DNA from: Pseudomonas sp. RIT623
GTDB lineage: Bacteria; Pseudomonadota; Gammaproteobacteria; Pseudomonadales; Pseudomonadaceae
Assembly (NCBI RefSeq): GCF_004519305.1
Contig: NZ_SOZA01000009.1
Span: forward strand, 95,278-159,277
Direction of reading: 5' to 3'
DNA: 64,000 nucleotides
Part shown: positions 1-8,426 of the stretch, piece by piece
Layout: every line of letters begins with the position of its first letter
How positions within the stretch are numbered: the stretch's first letter is position 1
The notes under the pieces: generated by a model
The model's input: only the letters and a program-made list of their open reading frames with translations
What the model was told of the DNA's origin: nothing
Databases searched by the model: none
Position numbers and translations under genes: made by a program

Positions 1-1
1 C

Positions 2-238
2 CCGGCACACATCGAGCGCCTGCAGCAGCTCAAGGCCGAAGGCCGCGTGGCACTGGCCGGGCCGCACCCGGCCATCGACAGCAACGACCCTGGCGCAGCC
101 GGTTTCAGCGGCAGCCTGATCGTCGCCGAGTTCGACTCGCTGGCCGCCGCCCAGGCCTGGGCCGATGCCGATCCCTACATCGCCGCGGGCGTTTACGACA
201 AGGTCGTGGTCAAGCCGTTCAAGCAAGTCCTGCCATAA
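2..238 (+). CDS. YciI-family protein, 3' part (start lies left of the window)
   Basis: The reading frame is open from the first complete codon at position 2 to a TAA at 236-238, so the true start lies outside the window. The visible 78 residues contain [11 protein letters not shown] and end in [15 protein letters not shown], which fits the small YciI/YCII ferredoxin-like fold. The biochemical role of this family is poorly defined. An internal GTG at 47 is not a convincing start because the homology-like sequence runs upstream of it. Confidence 0.75.
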   Translation, partial: PAHIERLQQLKAEGRVALAGPHPAIDSNDPGAAGFSGSLIVAEFDSLAAAQAWADADPYIAAGVYDKVVVKPFKQVLP

Positions 239-360
239 CCGGCTTTTGAGGGGCGCGCCCGCTCCCACGAGGCCGCCCCAGCTACACCCCGCGCGGCACC
301 ATTCACAAATTCCGACAACCGGCCGACAACCTCCTGAATCGATTCGAATCAGGAGTTCCA

Positions 361-753
361 ATGCGTCAAGGTCCGATGTCCCTGTTGCTTTGCCTGTTGC
401 TGCTGTCCCCTTTCGCCGCGGCCGAGCAGCCGTTGTCGCTGGAAGCCGGGGCGCGGATCACCGAGCTGCAACAGCGCCTGGAAGAAAGCGAGAAGCAGCG
501 CGACGCGCTGAACCTGCAATTGCAGCGCCAGGACAGCGAGCGCGAAAGCGCCCAGCTCACCCGCCTGCGCCAGGACAACCAGCGCCTGAAGCTGGCGCTC
601 AAGGAGCTGCAAGCTGGCGCCAGCGCCCCCCAACACCTGCTGACCGACCAGCAGCAGTGGTTCCTGATCGGCTCGGTCGTTGCACTGTTGTCGGCCGTCT
701 GCGGTATCTTAGCCAGCGGCGGACACAGAAGACGCCGTCAATGGTTGAATTGA
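361..753 (+). CDS. Small membrane-anchored coiled-coil protein of unknown function
   Basis: This is a 130-residue protein with an N-terminal signal peptide (hydrophobic core MSLLLCLLLLSPFAAA), a long heptad-like segment rich in Glu, Gln, Arg and Leu (about residues 30-85), and one C-terminal membrane helix (about 98-116) followed by the basic tail GGHRRRRQWLN. It resembles the C-terminal half of SH3-and-anchor envelope proteins but has no SH3 domain. A Shine-Dalgarno AGGAG sits just upstream of the ATG. It ends 7 bases before the response regulator gene and is probably cotranscribed with it. No enzymatic motif is visible. Confidence 0.75.
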   Translation: MRQGPMSLLLCLLLLSPFAAAEQPLSLEAGARITELQQRLEESEKQRDALNLQLQRQDSERESAQLTRLRQDNQRLKLALKELQAGASAPQHLLTDQQQWFLIGSVVALLSAVCGILASGGHRRRRQWLN

Positions 754-760
754 GTGAGAC

Positions 761-1438
761 ATGAGCGAGCTGTTACTGATTGATGATGACCAGGAACTGT
801 GCGAGCTGCTCGGCAGCTGGCTGACCCAGGAAGGGTTCGCCGTACGCGCCTGCCATGACGGCCAGAGCGCGCGCCAGGCCTTGGCTGCCCATGCGCCGGC
901 GGCGGTGGTTCTGGACGTCATGCTGCCGGACGGCAGCGGCCTGGAACTGCTCAAGCAGCTGCGCAGCGAACACACCGACCTGCCGGTGCTGATGCTCTCG
1001 GCCCGCGGCGAGCCACTGGACCGCATCCTCGGCCTGGAACTGGGTGCCGACGACTACCTGGCCAAGCCCTGCGACCCGCGCGAGCTCACCGCCCGCCTGC
1101 GCGCAGTACTGCGCCGCAGCCACCCCAGCGCGCCCAGCAGCCAGGTCGAGGTCGGCGACCTGGTCTTCAGCCCGGTGCGCGGGGTGGTCAGCATCGACCA
1201 ACGCGAGATGACCCTCACCCTCTCCGAAAGCCGTATCCTCGAGGCGCTGCTGCGCCAACCCGGCGAGCCGCTGGACAAGCAGGAACTGGCGCAGATCGGC
1301 CTGGGCCGCAAGCTCACGCTCTATGACCGCAGCCTGGACATGCACGTCAGCAACCTGCGCAAGAAGATCGGGCCGCACCCGGATGGCCGCCCGCGCATCG
1401 TCGCCCTGCGCAGCCGCGGCTATTACTACAGTCTCTGA
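761..1438 (+). CDS. OmpR/PhoB-family response regulator, CpxR-like
   Basis: A 225-residue DNA-binding response regulator. The receiver domain (about 1-115) has the acidic triplet D8-D10, the phospho-acceptor Asp52 in VVLDVMLPDG and the conserved Lys102 in LAKP. The C-terminal winged helix (about 130-225) ends in DMHVSNLRKKIG and RSRGYYY, typical of the OmpR family. It sits upstream of a CpxP/Spy-like gene and a CpxA-like kinase, so it is probably the partner of that kinase in an envelope-stress circuit. The assignment to Cpx rests on gene order and domain type and not on a known target site. Confidence 0.88.
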   Translation: MSELLLIDDDQELCELLGSWLTQEGFAVRACHDGQSARQALAAHAPAAVVLDVMLPDGSGLELLKQLRSEHTDLPVLMLSARGEPLDRILGLELGADDYLAKPCDPRELTARLRAVLRRSHPSAPSSQVEVGDLVFSPVRGVVSIDQREMTLTLSESRILEALLRQPGEPLDKQELAQIGLGRKLTLYDRSLDMHVSNLRKKIGPHPDGRPRIVALRSRGYYYSL

Positions 1439-1453
1439 CAGCGACCAGAACCC

Positions 1454-1570
1454 TGTAGGAGCGGCCTTGCGTCGCGAAAGGGCCGCAAAGCGGCCCCGGC
1501 GATCTTTGCAAAAACGCTGATATCCCGGGGCTGCTGCGCAGCCCTTTCGCGACACAAGGCCGCTCCTACA
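1454..1570. repeat. Inverted pair of REP elements
   Basis: Two copies of the Pseudomonas REP sequence face each other: TGTAGGAGCGGCCTTGCGTC on the left and its near reverse complement ending GGCCGCTCCTACA on the right. Each has its own internal hairpin (GGGCCGCAAAGCGGCCC and GGGCTGCTGCGCAGCCC). The pair separates the response regulator gene from the CpxP-like gene and could attenuate transcription or stabilise mRNA. Confidence 0.9.
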
Positions 1571-1692
1571 GAATCCGCACCGCGACGCGTTTCATCTTTA
1601 CCCAGCCTTTACCCTCGCCTGACCGCCCTTGACCTTGATCTCCCTAGACTGGGCTCATCCGGTAACCACCGGCCCCTCAAAGGAGAGACACC

Positions 1693-2109
1693 ATGCGCAA
1701 GACCCTTATCGCCCTGATGTTCGCCGCCGCCCTGCCAACCGTGGCCATGGCCATGCCCGAAGGCGGTCCGCGCCATGACGGCCCGCATCACCGCGGTGAC
1801 GCGCCTTTCGCCCAGCTGGACCTGAGCCGCGAGCAACGCCAGCAGATCGGCAAGCTGATGGGCGAGCAGATGCAACAGCGCCGCGAGATCACCGCGCGCT
1901 ACATCGACAAGCTGCCCGCTGCCGAGCAAAAGGCCCTGAAGGATGAACTCAAGGCCAGCCACGACAAGACCGACAGCCAGGTGCGCGCGCTGCTCAAGCC
2001 CGAGCAGCAGAAGAAGTTCGACGACCTGCAGAAGGAACGCGCCGCACGCAAGGCCGAGTGGCAGGAGTTCAAGGCCTGGAAAGCTGAAAAAGCCGCCAAG
2101 GCCCAGTAA
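1693..2109 (+). CDS. Periplasmic CpxP/Spy-like LTXXQ protein
   Basis: A 138-residue protein with a cleavable signal peptide (MRKTLIALMFAAALPTVAMA) and a mature region rich in His, Gln, Arg, Glu and Lys. Two LTXXQ-like motifs, LDLSREQRQQ and LLKPEQQKKF, mark the Spy/CpxP fold, a cradle-shaped periplasmic chaperone or sensor modulator. A good AGGAG Shine-Dalgarno precedes the ATG. It lies between the CpxR-like regulator and the CpxA-like kinase, the expected place for a periplasmic inhibitor of the kinase. The C-terminal tail is very Lys/Ala rich. Confidence 0.85.
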   Translation: MRKTLIALMFAAALPTVAMAMPEGGPRHDGPHHRGDAPFAQLDLSREQRQQIGKLMGEQMQQRREITARYIDKLPAAEQKALKDELKASHDKTDSQVRALLKPEQQKKFDDLQKERAARKAEWQEFKAWKAEKAAKAQ

Positions 2110-2178
2110 GCTGTCAACCCGACGCCCGGCTCGCTCTCCAGCGGGCCGGGCTTTCGCCATTCCTCGGAGGTGCTCGTC

Positions 2179-3510
2179 TTGCGTTCACTGTTCTGGCGCA
2201 TCCTGGCCAGTTTCTGGCTGGCCATAGCCCTGGTCGCCGGCCTGTCGATCCTGCTCGGGCACATGCTCAACCAGGACACCTGGATCCTCAGCCGCCATCC
2301 CGGGCTGAACGGCCTGGCCAGCCACTGGGCGCAGCATTACGAACAGGAAGGTGTCGAGGCAGCCCAGCGCTTCCTCGAACGACGCAAGCACCACTACAAG
2401 ATCGACGTGCAGGTGCTCGACGACAGCGGCGAGGCTGTGGTCCCCGGCACCTTCCCGCGCCGCGCCGCCGCCTTCGAGGCGCGCCAGCACAATGACGAAC
2501 GACGCCTGCCCTGGCGCCGCCTGACCGAGGAATACACCAGCCCCGGCAGCGGCGAGACCTACCTGCTGATCTACCGCATCCCTCACCCGGAGCTGGCGGC
2601 CTGGCACCGCGAGAGCCTGATCTGGCCGCTCAGTGCCCTGGGCATAGCCCTGGTGGTGCTGACCCTGTTCAGCCTGCTGGTGACCCTGTCCATCACCCGC
2701 CCGCTGAGCCGCCTGCGCGGCGCCGTGCATGACCTGGGGCAGACCAGCTACCAGCAGAACAGCCTGGCGCGCCTGGCGGTGCGCCGCGACGAATTCGGCG
2801 TGCTGGCCAACGACTTCAACAAGATGGGCGCACGCCTGCAAAGCCTGATCGGCAGCCAGCGCCAGCTGCTGCGCGACGTCTCCCATGAGCTGCGCTCACC
2901 GCTGGCGCGGCTGCGCATCGCCCTGGCCCTGGCCGAACGCGCCGAAGCCGAACAGCGCCAGGCGTTGTGGCCGCGCCTGACCCGCGAATGCGATCGTCTG
3001 GAGGACCTGATCAGCGAAATCCTCGTGCTGGCCCGGGTCGATGCCGAACAGGCGCATGCCGAGCCGGTGGATCTCAATGCCTTGCTGGGCGGCGTGCGCA
3101 AGGACGCCCAGCTGTCAGCGCCAGACCAGGAGGTACGCCTGGAAATGCAGCCGGGCCTGACCCTGCATGGCTGGCCAACGCTGATCGAACGGGCGGTGGA
3201 CAACCTGCTGCGCAATGCCCTGCGCTTCAACCCGATCGGCCAGCCGATCGAGGTGCATGCCCGGCGCGAGCAAGATCGCATCGTGCTGAGCGTGCGCGAT
3301 CATGGGCCGGGAGTGGCGGCAGAGCACTTGGCGCAGCTGGGCGAACCGTTCTTCCGGGCGCCGGGGCAGGAGGCGCCGGGCCATGGGCTGGGGTTGGCAA
3401 TCGCGCGCAAGGCGGCGGAGCGCCATGGTGGGGCGCTGGTATTGACCAACCACCCGCAGGGCGGCTTCATTGCGACGCTGGATTTTCCCTGCGAGCGTGC
3501 TACTGGCTGA
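2179..3510 (+). CDS. Sensor histidine kinase, CpxA-like
   Basis: A membrane histidine kinase of 443 residues if translation starts at the TTG at 2179. That start sits 8 bases after the Shine-Dalgarno GGAGG (2166-2170); an upstream in-frame GTG at 2170 overlaps this site and has no ribosome site of its own. Order: first membrane helix (about 5-27), periplasmic sensor domain (about 30-145), second helix (about 150-175), HAMP, dimerisation domain with phospho-His in RDVSHELRSPLARLRIAL (about residue 236), and an ATPase domain with N box DNLLRNALRFN and G box GHGLGLAIARK. It follows the CpxP-like gene closely and should phosphorylate the upstream CpxR-like regulator. Confidence 0.88.
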   Translation: MRSLFWRILASFWLAIALVAGLSILLGHMLNQDTWILSRHPGLNGLASHWAQHYEQEGVEAAQRFLERRKHHYKIDVQVLDDSGEAVVPGTFPRRAAAFEARQHNDERRLPWRRLTEEYTSPGSGETYLLIYRIPHPELAAWHRESLIWPLSALGIALVVLTLFSLLVTLSITRPLSRLRGAVHDLGQTSYQQNSLARLAVRRDEFGVLANDFNKMGARLQSLIGSQRQLLRDVSHELRSPLARLRIALALAERAEAEQRQALWPRLTRECDRLEDLISEILVLARVDAEQAHAEPVDLNALLGGVRKDAQLSAPDQEVRLEMQPGLTLHGWPTLIERAVDNLLRNALRFNPIGQPIEVHARREQDRIVLSVRDHGPGVAAEHLAQLGEPFFRAPGQEAPGHGLGLAIARKAAERHGGALVLTNHPQGGFIATLDFPCERATG

Positions 3511-3516
3511 CCAATC

Positions 3517-3621
3517 CTGGGACTGCTTTGCAGCCCTTTCGCGGCACAAGGCCGCTCCTACAGGAATGCGAACACTTGTAGGAGCGGCCTTGTGCCGCGA
3601 AAGAGCCGCAAAGCGGCCCCA
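3517..3621. repeat. Inverted pair of REP elements
   Basis: Two REP copies arranged tail to tail, with GGCCGCTCCTACA and TGTAGGAGCGGCC in the middle and the loop-forming GC-rich arms outside. They lie between the convergent ends of the kinase gene and the nitroreductase gene and may serve as a bidirectional transcription barrier. Confidence 0.88.
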
Positions 3622-3625
3622 ATAG

Positions 3626-4183
3626 TCACTCGCCCCAGGCGCTGACGTACTGCGCGGTTTCCAGCACCGGCGCCGTGCGCGGCTCGCCCAACGGCGTACC
3701 GACATACAGGTAGCCGATTACCTCTTCGTTCGCCTCCAGGCCCAAGCCCTTGTGCACATGGGCATCGAAGGCCATGTCGCCAGTGCGCCATACCGCGCCG
3801 ATACCCTGGGCATGGGCGGCGATCAGGATGCCATGGGCGGCGCAGCCCGCGGCCAGTCTCTGCTCGATCTTCGGCACCTTGAAGTGATCCTGCAGCCGGG
3901 CGATCACCACGATCAGCAACGGCGCGCGCAAGGGCATGGCGCGGGCCTTGTCCAGGGCGGCCTGGGTTGCATCGCCCTTGGCCTGCACGGCTTCGGCGAA
4001 CAGCTCGCCGAGCTTTTCCCGGCCCTGCCCTTCGATGGTCAGGAAACGCCAGGGGCGCAACTGGCCATGGTCAGGCGCACGCAATGCGGCCTGGAACAGC
4101 GCCTCGCGCTGGGCGGCATTGGGCGCCGGGTCAGTCAGGCGTGGCACGGAAACACGGTTGAGCAATGCGTCGAGAGCCTCCAT
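3626..4183 (-). CDS. Nitroreductase-family FMN oxidoreductase, YdjA-like
   Basis: A 185-residue single-domain flavoprotein of the nitroreductase superfamily. The N-terminal AALRAPDHGQLRPWRF matches the conserved FMN-contacting segment of YdjA-type enzymes, and the GIGAVWRTGDMAFD region and C-terminal YLYVGTPLGEPR are also typical. YdjA-type enzymes are minimal NAD(P)H-dependent reductases of uncertain natural substrate. The length is that of the YdjA subfamily. A strong Shine-Dalgarno AGGAGG precedes the ATG. The gene stands alone between a REP pair and the trkH promoter region. Confidence 0.85.
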   Translation of the reverse strand: MEALDALLNRVSVPRLTDPAPNAAQREALFQAALRAPDHGQLRPWRFLTIEGQGREKLGELFAEAVQAKGDATQAALDKARAMPLRAPLLIVVIARLQDHFKVPKIEQRLAAGCAAHGILIAAHAQGIGAVWRTGDMAFDAHVHKGLGLEANEEVIGYLYVGTPLGEPRTAPVLETAQYVSAWGE

Positions 4184-4352
4184 GGGCTACCCTCCTGGCA
4201 GATTGAAAGTGCGGCCATTCTCAAGCTGCCAGCATCAAGCTGCAAGCCACAAGAAAAACAGCCTTCGCAAGCCTCATTCACGCCAGACGCTTGCAGCTTG
4301 CAACTTGCGGCTTAAAATGGCGCCCTTTCCGTAGCGAGTCAGAGCAGATCAC

Positions 4353-5807
4353 ATGGCGTTGCCGACCTTAAGGATCATTGGTTTCATCATCGGCATCTTC
4401 CTGATCACCCTGGCAGTGAGCATGGTGGTGCCCATGGCGACCCTGGTGGTCTTCGAGCGCACCGGCGACATGCCGTCGTTCCTCTGGGCCAGCCTGATCA
4501 CCTTCATCGCCGGCCTCGGCCTGGTCATCCCCGGCCGCCCGGACCACGTGCACCTGCGCCCCCGCGACATGTACCTGCTGACCGTCAGCAGCTGGCTGGT
4601 GGTGTGCGTGTTCGCCGCCCTGCCCTTCCTGCTGACCCAGCACATCAGCTACACCGACGCCTTCTTCGAGAGCATGTCCGGCATCACCGCCACCGGCGCC
4701 ACCGTGCTCAGCGGCCTGGACAACATGTCGCCGGGCATCCTGATGTGGCGCTCGATGCTGCACTGGCTGGGCGGCATCGGCTTCATCGGCATGGCGGTGG
4801 CGATCCTGCCGCTGCTGCGTATCGGTGGCATGCGCCTGTTCCAGACCGAGTCCTCCGACCGCTCCGAAAAAGTCATGCCGCGCTCGCACATGGTCGCCAA
4901 GTCGATCGTCGCGGTGTACGTCGGCATCACCGTGTTCGGCAGCCTGGCCTTCTGGTGGGCGGGCATGAGCCCGTTCGACGCGATCAACCATGCCATGTCG
5001 GCGATTTCCACCGGCGGCTTCTCCACCTCCGACCAGTCGCTGGCCAAGTGGGACATCCCCGCGGTGCACTGGGTCGCGGTGGTGGTGATGATCATGGGCA
5101 GCGTGCCATTCACCCTCTACGTGGCGACCCTGCGTGGCCACCGCAGGGCGCTGATCAAGGACCAGCAGGTCCAGGGCCTGCTCGCCATGCTGGTGGCCAC
5201 CTGGCTGGTACTCGGTACCTGGTACTGGGCGACGACCGACCTGCACTGGCTCGACGCCCTGCGCCACGTGGCCCTGAACGTCACCTCGGTGGTCACCACC
5301 ACCGGCTTCGCCCTGGGCGACTACAGCCTGTGGGGCAATTTCTCGCTGATGCTGTTCTTCTACCTGGGCTTCGTCGGCGGCTGCTCCGGCTCGACGGCCG
5401 GCGGCATCAAGATCTTCCGCTTCCAGGTCGCCTACATCCTGCTCAAGGCCAACCTCAACCAGCTGATCCACCCGCGCGCGGTGATCAAGCAGAAGTACAA
5501 CGGCCACCGCCTCGACGAAGAGATCGTGCGTTCGATCCTGACGTTCTCGTTCTTCTTCGCCATCACCATCTGCATCATCGCCCTGCTGCTGTCGCTGCTG
5601 GGCGTGGACTGGATGACCGCGCTCACCGGTGCCGCCGGTACTGTCTCGGGCGTCGGCCCGGGGCTGGGCGAAGTGATCGGCCCGGCCGGCAACTACGCGA
5701 CGCTGCCGGATGCCGCCAAATGGATCCTTGCCGGCGGCATGCTGCTGGGCCGCCTGGAGATCATCACGGTGCTGGTGTTGTGCATGCCGGCGTTCTGGCG
5801 TCACTGA
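4353..5807 (+). CDS. trkH: Trk potassium uptake protein TrkH
   Basis: A 484-residue integral membrane subunit of the Trk potassium transporter. It has the four pore-loop repeats of the Trk/Ktr/HKT fold; the selectivity-filter segments are visible as [27 protein letters not shown] and [12 protein letters not shown]. Full length for TrkH. It needs the cytoplasmic TrkA subunit, which is not in the window. The 3' end overlaps the convergent AraC-type gene by 44 bases. Confidence 0.95.
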   Translation: MALPTLRIIGFIIGIFLITLAVSMVVPMATLVVFERTGDMPSFLWASLITFIAGLGLVIPGRPDHVHLRPRDMYLLTVSSWLVVCVFAALPFLLTQHISYTDAFFESMSGITATGATVLSGLDNMSPGILMWRSMLHWLGGIGFIGMAVAILPLLRIGGMRLFQTESSDRSEKVMPRSHMVAKSIVAVYVGITVFGSLAFWWAGMSPFDAINHAMSAISTGGFSTSDQSLAKWDIPAVHWVAVVVMIMGSVPFTLYVATLRGHRRALIKDQQVQGLLAMLVATWLVLGTWYWATTDLHWLDALRHVALNVTSVVTTTGFALGDYSLWGNFSLMLFFYLGFVGGCSGSTAGGIKIFRFQVAYILLKANLNQLIHPRAVIKQKYNGHRLDEEIVRSILTFSFFFAITICIIALLLSLLGVDWMTALTGAAGTVSGVGPGLGEVIGPAGNYATLPDAAKWILAGGMLLGRLEIITVLVLCMPAFWRH

Positions 5808-6810
5808 CCGACAGCCGCGTGCGGTACTCGCTCGGCGTGCTGTCGAACCAGCGGCGGAACGCCCGGTAGAAGTTGCTCGGGTCGGCGAAACCCAGCAGGT
5901 AGGCGGTTTCCAGCAACGTGGTGCCAGGCTGCGCCAGGTACTGCTCGGCCAGTTCGCGGCGGGTGTCGTCGAGCAAGGTCTGGAAGCTGGTGCCCTCGTC
6001 CTGCAGGCGCCGCTGCAAGGTGCGCTGCGAAAGGTGCAGGGCCTGGGCCACGGTTTCACGCTTGGGCTCGCCCTGGGGCAGGATGCGGCACAGCACCTGG
6101 CGCACGCGGTGGGTTACCCGGCTTTCCGAGAAACGCGCCAGGTACTCACCGGCGAAACGGTCGTGCAGCACTGCCATCGCCTCGTTGGCGGTGGGCAACG
6201 GCGCCTCCATGTCGGCACGCGCGAACACCAGCGCGTCATGGGGCGCGCCAAATTGCAGCGGCGCGTGGAAAGCCACCTTGTACGGCTCGACATTTTTCGG
6301 CAGGGCGCCCTGGATCAGCACGCGCCGCGGCTGGATCGGCCGCCCGCTGAGCCAGGTGCACAGCGCCAGGGCGCAAGCCAGCGAAGCCTCGCCGCTGTGT
6401 CGGGTGGGCGGCAGGTGATCGCCATGCACGGTCAACACCAAAGCATAGCCGTCGGGTTCCAGGCGAAAGCTCAGGTCCGAACTTTCGGCGATGATCCGCT
6501 GGTAGCGCACCAGCCGTTCGAAGCCTTCGGCCAGGGTCCGACTGGACATCAGCGCGTAGCCCACCACATGGAAAGACGCCGGGCGCACCACCCGCGCCAT
6601 GTTCAGGCCGATGGCCTGGTTGCCAGACAGTTCCACCGCCAGTTGCCACAGGCGGGTCATCGAATCCTGGGTAAAGCGCGCGTCCGGATCTTCCAGGGCA
6701 GCGAAATCCAGGCCCAGCCGCCTGAACATCGCCGGGCAGTCGAGCCCCTCGAGCTCAAGTGCCTTGACGATGCCTGATGCCCAGCTGGCTGACGTGGTTC
6801 TCTCACTCAT
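5764..6810 (-). CDS. AraC-family regulator with arabinose-binding-like N-terminal domain
   Basis: A 348-residue transcription factor. The N-terminal part (about 20-205) is the variable ligand-binding domain seen in OruR/ArgR-like and virulence-type AraC proteins. The C-terminal double helix-turn-helix (about 255-340) shows VAQALHLSQRTLQRRLQDEG and ETAYLLGFADPSNFYRAFRRW. I chose the ATG at 6810 (MSERTTSASW). The frame stays open further upstream, but that extension runs into the promoter of the divergent gene and looks non-coding. The stop codon lies inside the 3' end of trkH. The target genes cannot be told from the sequence. Confidence 0.87.
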   Translation of the reverse strand: MSERTTSASWASGIVKALELEGLDCPAMFRRLGLDFAALEDPDARFTQDSMTRLWQLAVELSGNQAIGLNMARVVRPASFHVVGYALMSSRTLAEGFERLVRYQRIIAESSDLSFRLEPDGYALVLTVHGDHLPPTRHSGEASLACALALCTWLSGRPIQPRRVLIQGALPKNVEPYKVAFHAPLQFGAPHDALVFARADMEAPLPTANEAMAVLHDRFAGEYLARFSESRVTHRVRQVLCRILPQGEPKRETVAQALHLSQRTLQRRLQDEGTSFQTLLDDTRRELAEQYLAQPGTTLLETAYLLGFADPSNFYRAFRRWFDSTPSEYRTRLSVSDARTPACTTPAP

Positions 6811-6966
6811 GGCGGGCTTCTTGTGTTGATCGCTACGGCGGTGAAGCGAAAGGATACTCAATTGGCGCCCAGGGTCACTGGCCATCCCCCCAACTGACTC
6901 TAGACTCGATTCAGGCTCCACGCCGTGTATCCTGTAGCCAGACCCGCAGATCCGGAAAGCACCGCC

Positions 6967-7278
6967 ATGACCAGCACCACGCAGTTCCGCAGTTTTGCCG
7001 AGTTCTACCCCTATTACCTGGGCGAGCACAGCAACCCCACCTGCCGTCGCCTGCACTTCGTCGGCACCGCCCTGGTGATCGCCCTGCTCGCCTACACCCT
7101 GGGCAGCGGCAAATGGCTGTTGCTGCTGGCCGTGCCACTAGCCGGCTACGGCTTCGCCTGGGTCGGGCACTTCTTTTTCGAGAAGAACCGCCCCGCCACC
7201 TTCAGCCACCCGTGGTACAGCCTGGTCGGCGATTTCGCCATGTTCCGCGACATCCTGCTGGGGCGCATCGCCCTCTGA
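6967..7278 (+). CDS. DUF962/Mpo1-like small membrane protein
   Basis: A 103-residue protein with FAEFYPYYLGEHSNPTCRRLHFVGT near the start and FFEKNRPATFSHPWYSLVGD near the end, the signature of the DUF962 family. Yeast Mpo1, a member, is a dioxygenase acting in alpha-oxidation of 2-hydroxy fatty acids; conserved His residues (EHSNP, RLHFVG, GHFFFEKNRP, SHPWYS) are present here. Two hydrophobic segments lie in the middle. The ATG at 6967 follows GGAAAG. The bacterial function is not established. Confidence 0.85.
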   Translation: MTSTTQFRSFAEFYPYYLGEHSNPTCRRLHFVGTALVIALLAYTLGSGKWLLLLAVPLAGYGFAWVGHFFFEKNRPATFSHPWYSLVGDFAMFRDILLGRIAL

Positions 7279-7320
7279 TTGCAGGCTTGGCGCCAGCAAC
7301 CGACTTGCTGAATGCTCTCG

Positions 7321-7470
7321 AGCCGCCGCGTCGCCTGGTTCGCCAGCAAGCTGGCTCCTACGGGTATTGCAGGCCGTAACCGTTGTAGGAGCCGGCTTGC
7401 CGGCGAACACCGGCGTAGCCGGTGCCATCCTCCGCGCCGCCTGGTTCGCCAGCAAGGCTTGCGCCTACAG
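7321..7470. repeat. Cluster of REP-like elements of a second family
   Basis: Three degenerate palindromic units occur in tandem with alternating orientation: CGCCTGGTTCGCCAGCAAGC, then TGTAGGAGCCGGCTTGCCGG with GAACACCGGC, then CGCCTGGTTCGCCAGCAAGG. The unit differs from the main REP family by the GCCGGCTTGCCGGCGAA core. It fills most of the gap between the DUF962 gene and the phosphoesterase gene. Confidence 0.85.
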
Positions 7471-7487
7471 GAAGCGCCGCGACTCGT

Positions 7488-8303
7488 TCAGGCCGTCTCG
7501 CCCAGTGCCGCCAAGCGTTGCGCCGTCTCCCGGGCCTGGGCCTCGGCGAAACGGTAAAGCTCGATCTGCCCATCCCAGTGCTCGATCAGCGCCGTGCACG
7601 ACTCCACCCAGTCGCCACAGTTGAGGTATTCCACCTCGCCGACCTTACGGATCTCGGCATGGTGGATATGCCCGCACACCACGCCCTGGAAGCCACGCCG
7701 GGTGCACTCATGGGCGATGGCATCCTCGAAGTCGCTGATGAAGTTCACCGCGCCCTTGACCTTGTGCTTGAGGTACGCCGACAGCGACCAGTAGCCATAG
7801 CCATAGCGGGCCCGCCAATGATTGAGCCAGCGGTTGAGCACCAGGGTGAATTCGTAGGCACGATCGCCCAGGAACGCCAGCCAGCGGTGGTAGCGGGTAA
7901 TCACATCGAACTGGTCGCCGTGGATCACCAGCAGGCGCCGGCCATCGGCCGTCAGGTGCTCGGCCTCGTCCACCAACTGGATGTTGCCGAGCATCAGCTT
8001 GGAATAGCGGCGCAGGAATTCGTCGTGGTTGCCGGTGACGTAGATCACCTCGGTTCCGCGCTTGCTCAAGGTCAGCAGGCGGCGGATCACGTTGGTATGG
8101 GCTTGCGGCCAATAAATGCCGCTGCGCAGCTTCCAGCCATCGATGATGTCGCCGACCAGGTAAATGCGGTCGGCCTGGTAACCCTTGAGAAAGTGCGCCA
8201 GGTGCTCGGCCTGGCAGTCCCGGGTACCCAGATGCACGTCGGAGATCCAGAGGGTGCGCACACGCTGCTTGCGCGAGGGTCGGGCGAGTTCGGCATGGGT
8301 CAT
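7488..8303 (-). CDS. Metallophosphoesterase, UDP-2,3-diacylglucosamine diphosphatase (LpxH)-like
   Basis: A 271-residue calcineurin-like phosphoesterase with all metal-binding motifs in order: SDVHLG (about 20), GDIIDGW (about 55), GNHDEF (about 90), the His of VIHGDQFD (about 125) and CGHIHHAEI (about 205). The family removes UMP from UDP-2,3-diacylglucosamine in lipid A synthesis, but this longer subgroup is a paralogue of the canonical 240-residue LpxH and its substrate may differ. The start is the ATG at 8303, after GGAG; the upstream extension of the frame is non-coding in appearance. Confidence 0.82.
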   Translation of the reverse strand: MTHAELARPSRKQRVRTLWISDVHLGTRDCQAEHLAHFLKGYQADRIYLVGDIIDGWKLRSGIYWPQAHTNVIRRLLTLSKRGTEVIYVTGNHDEFLRRYSKLMLGNIQLVDEAEHLTADGRRLLVIHGDQFDVITRYHRWLAFLGDRAYEFTLVLNRWLNHWRARYGYGYWSLSAYLKHKVKGAVNFISDFEDAIAHECTRRGFQGVVCGHIHHAEIRKVGEVEYLNCGDWVESCTALIEHWDGQIELYRFAEAQARETAQRLAALGETA

Positions 8304-8426
8304 GGGCAGGCTCCGGCGCTGTTTGCTGGAGACTGGCAGGCGCAGGTGACAGGTTGGTGGCAATCCGGTGACGATCTGCGCGCCGGCGCAGGGTGTACAC
8401 TGCCTGCCTGCACACGAGGACTTGCC

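Noticed and set aside
1454..1570. Repeated hairpin units here and at 3.5, 7.4, 37.7, 39.3, 49.5, 57.6 and 58.9 kb considered as CRISPR or mobile-element ends
   Set aside because: They are isolated or in inverted pairs, have no regular spacers, and match the Pseudomonas REP pattern. No RAYT transposase gene is in the window.
4184..4352. Repeated words like GCTGCAAG and CTTGCAGCTTGCAA upstream of trkH considered as a riboswitch
   Set aside because: They can form a simple stem but are a common spacer sequence type in Pseudomonas; no conserved riboswitch core is visible.
4368..6059. A 563-codon minus-strand frame over trkH
   Set aside because: Rich in Asp, His, Gln and Arg without hydrophobic pattern; it is the antisense of TrkH and runs into the AraC-type gene in another frame.
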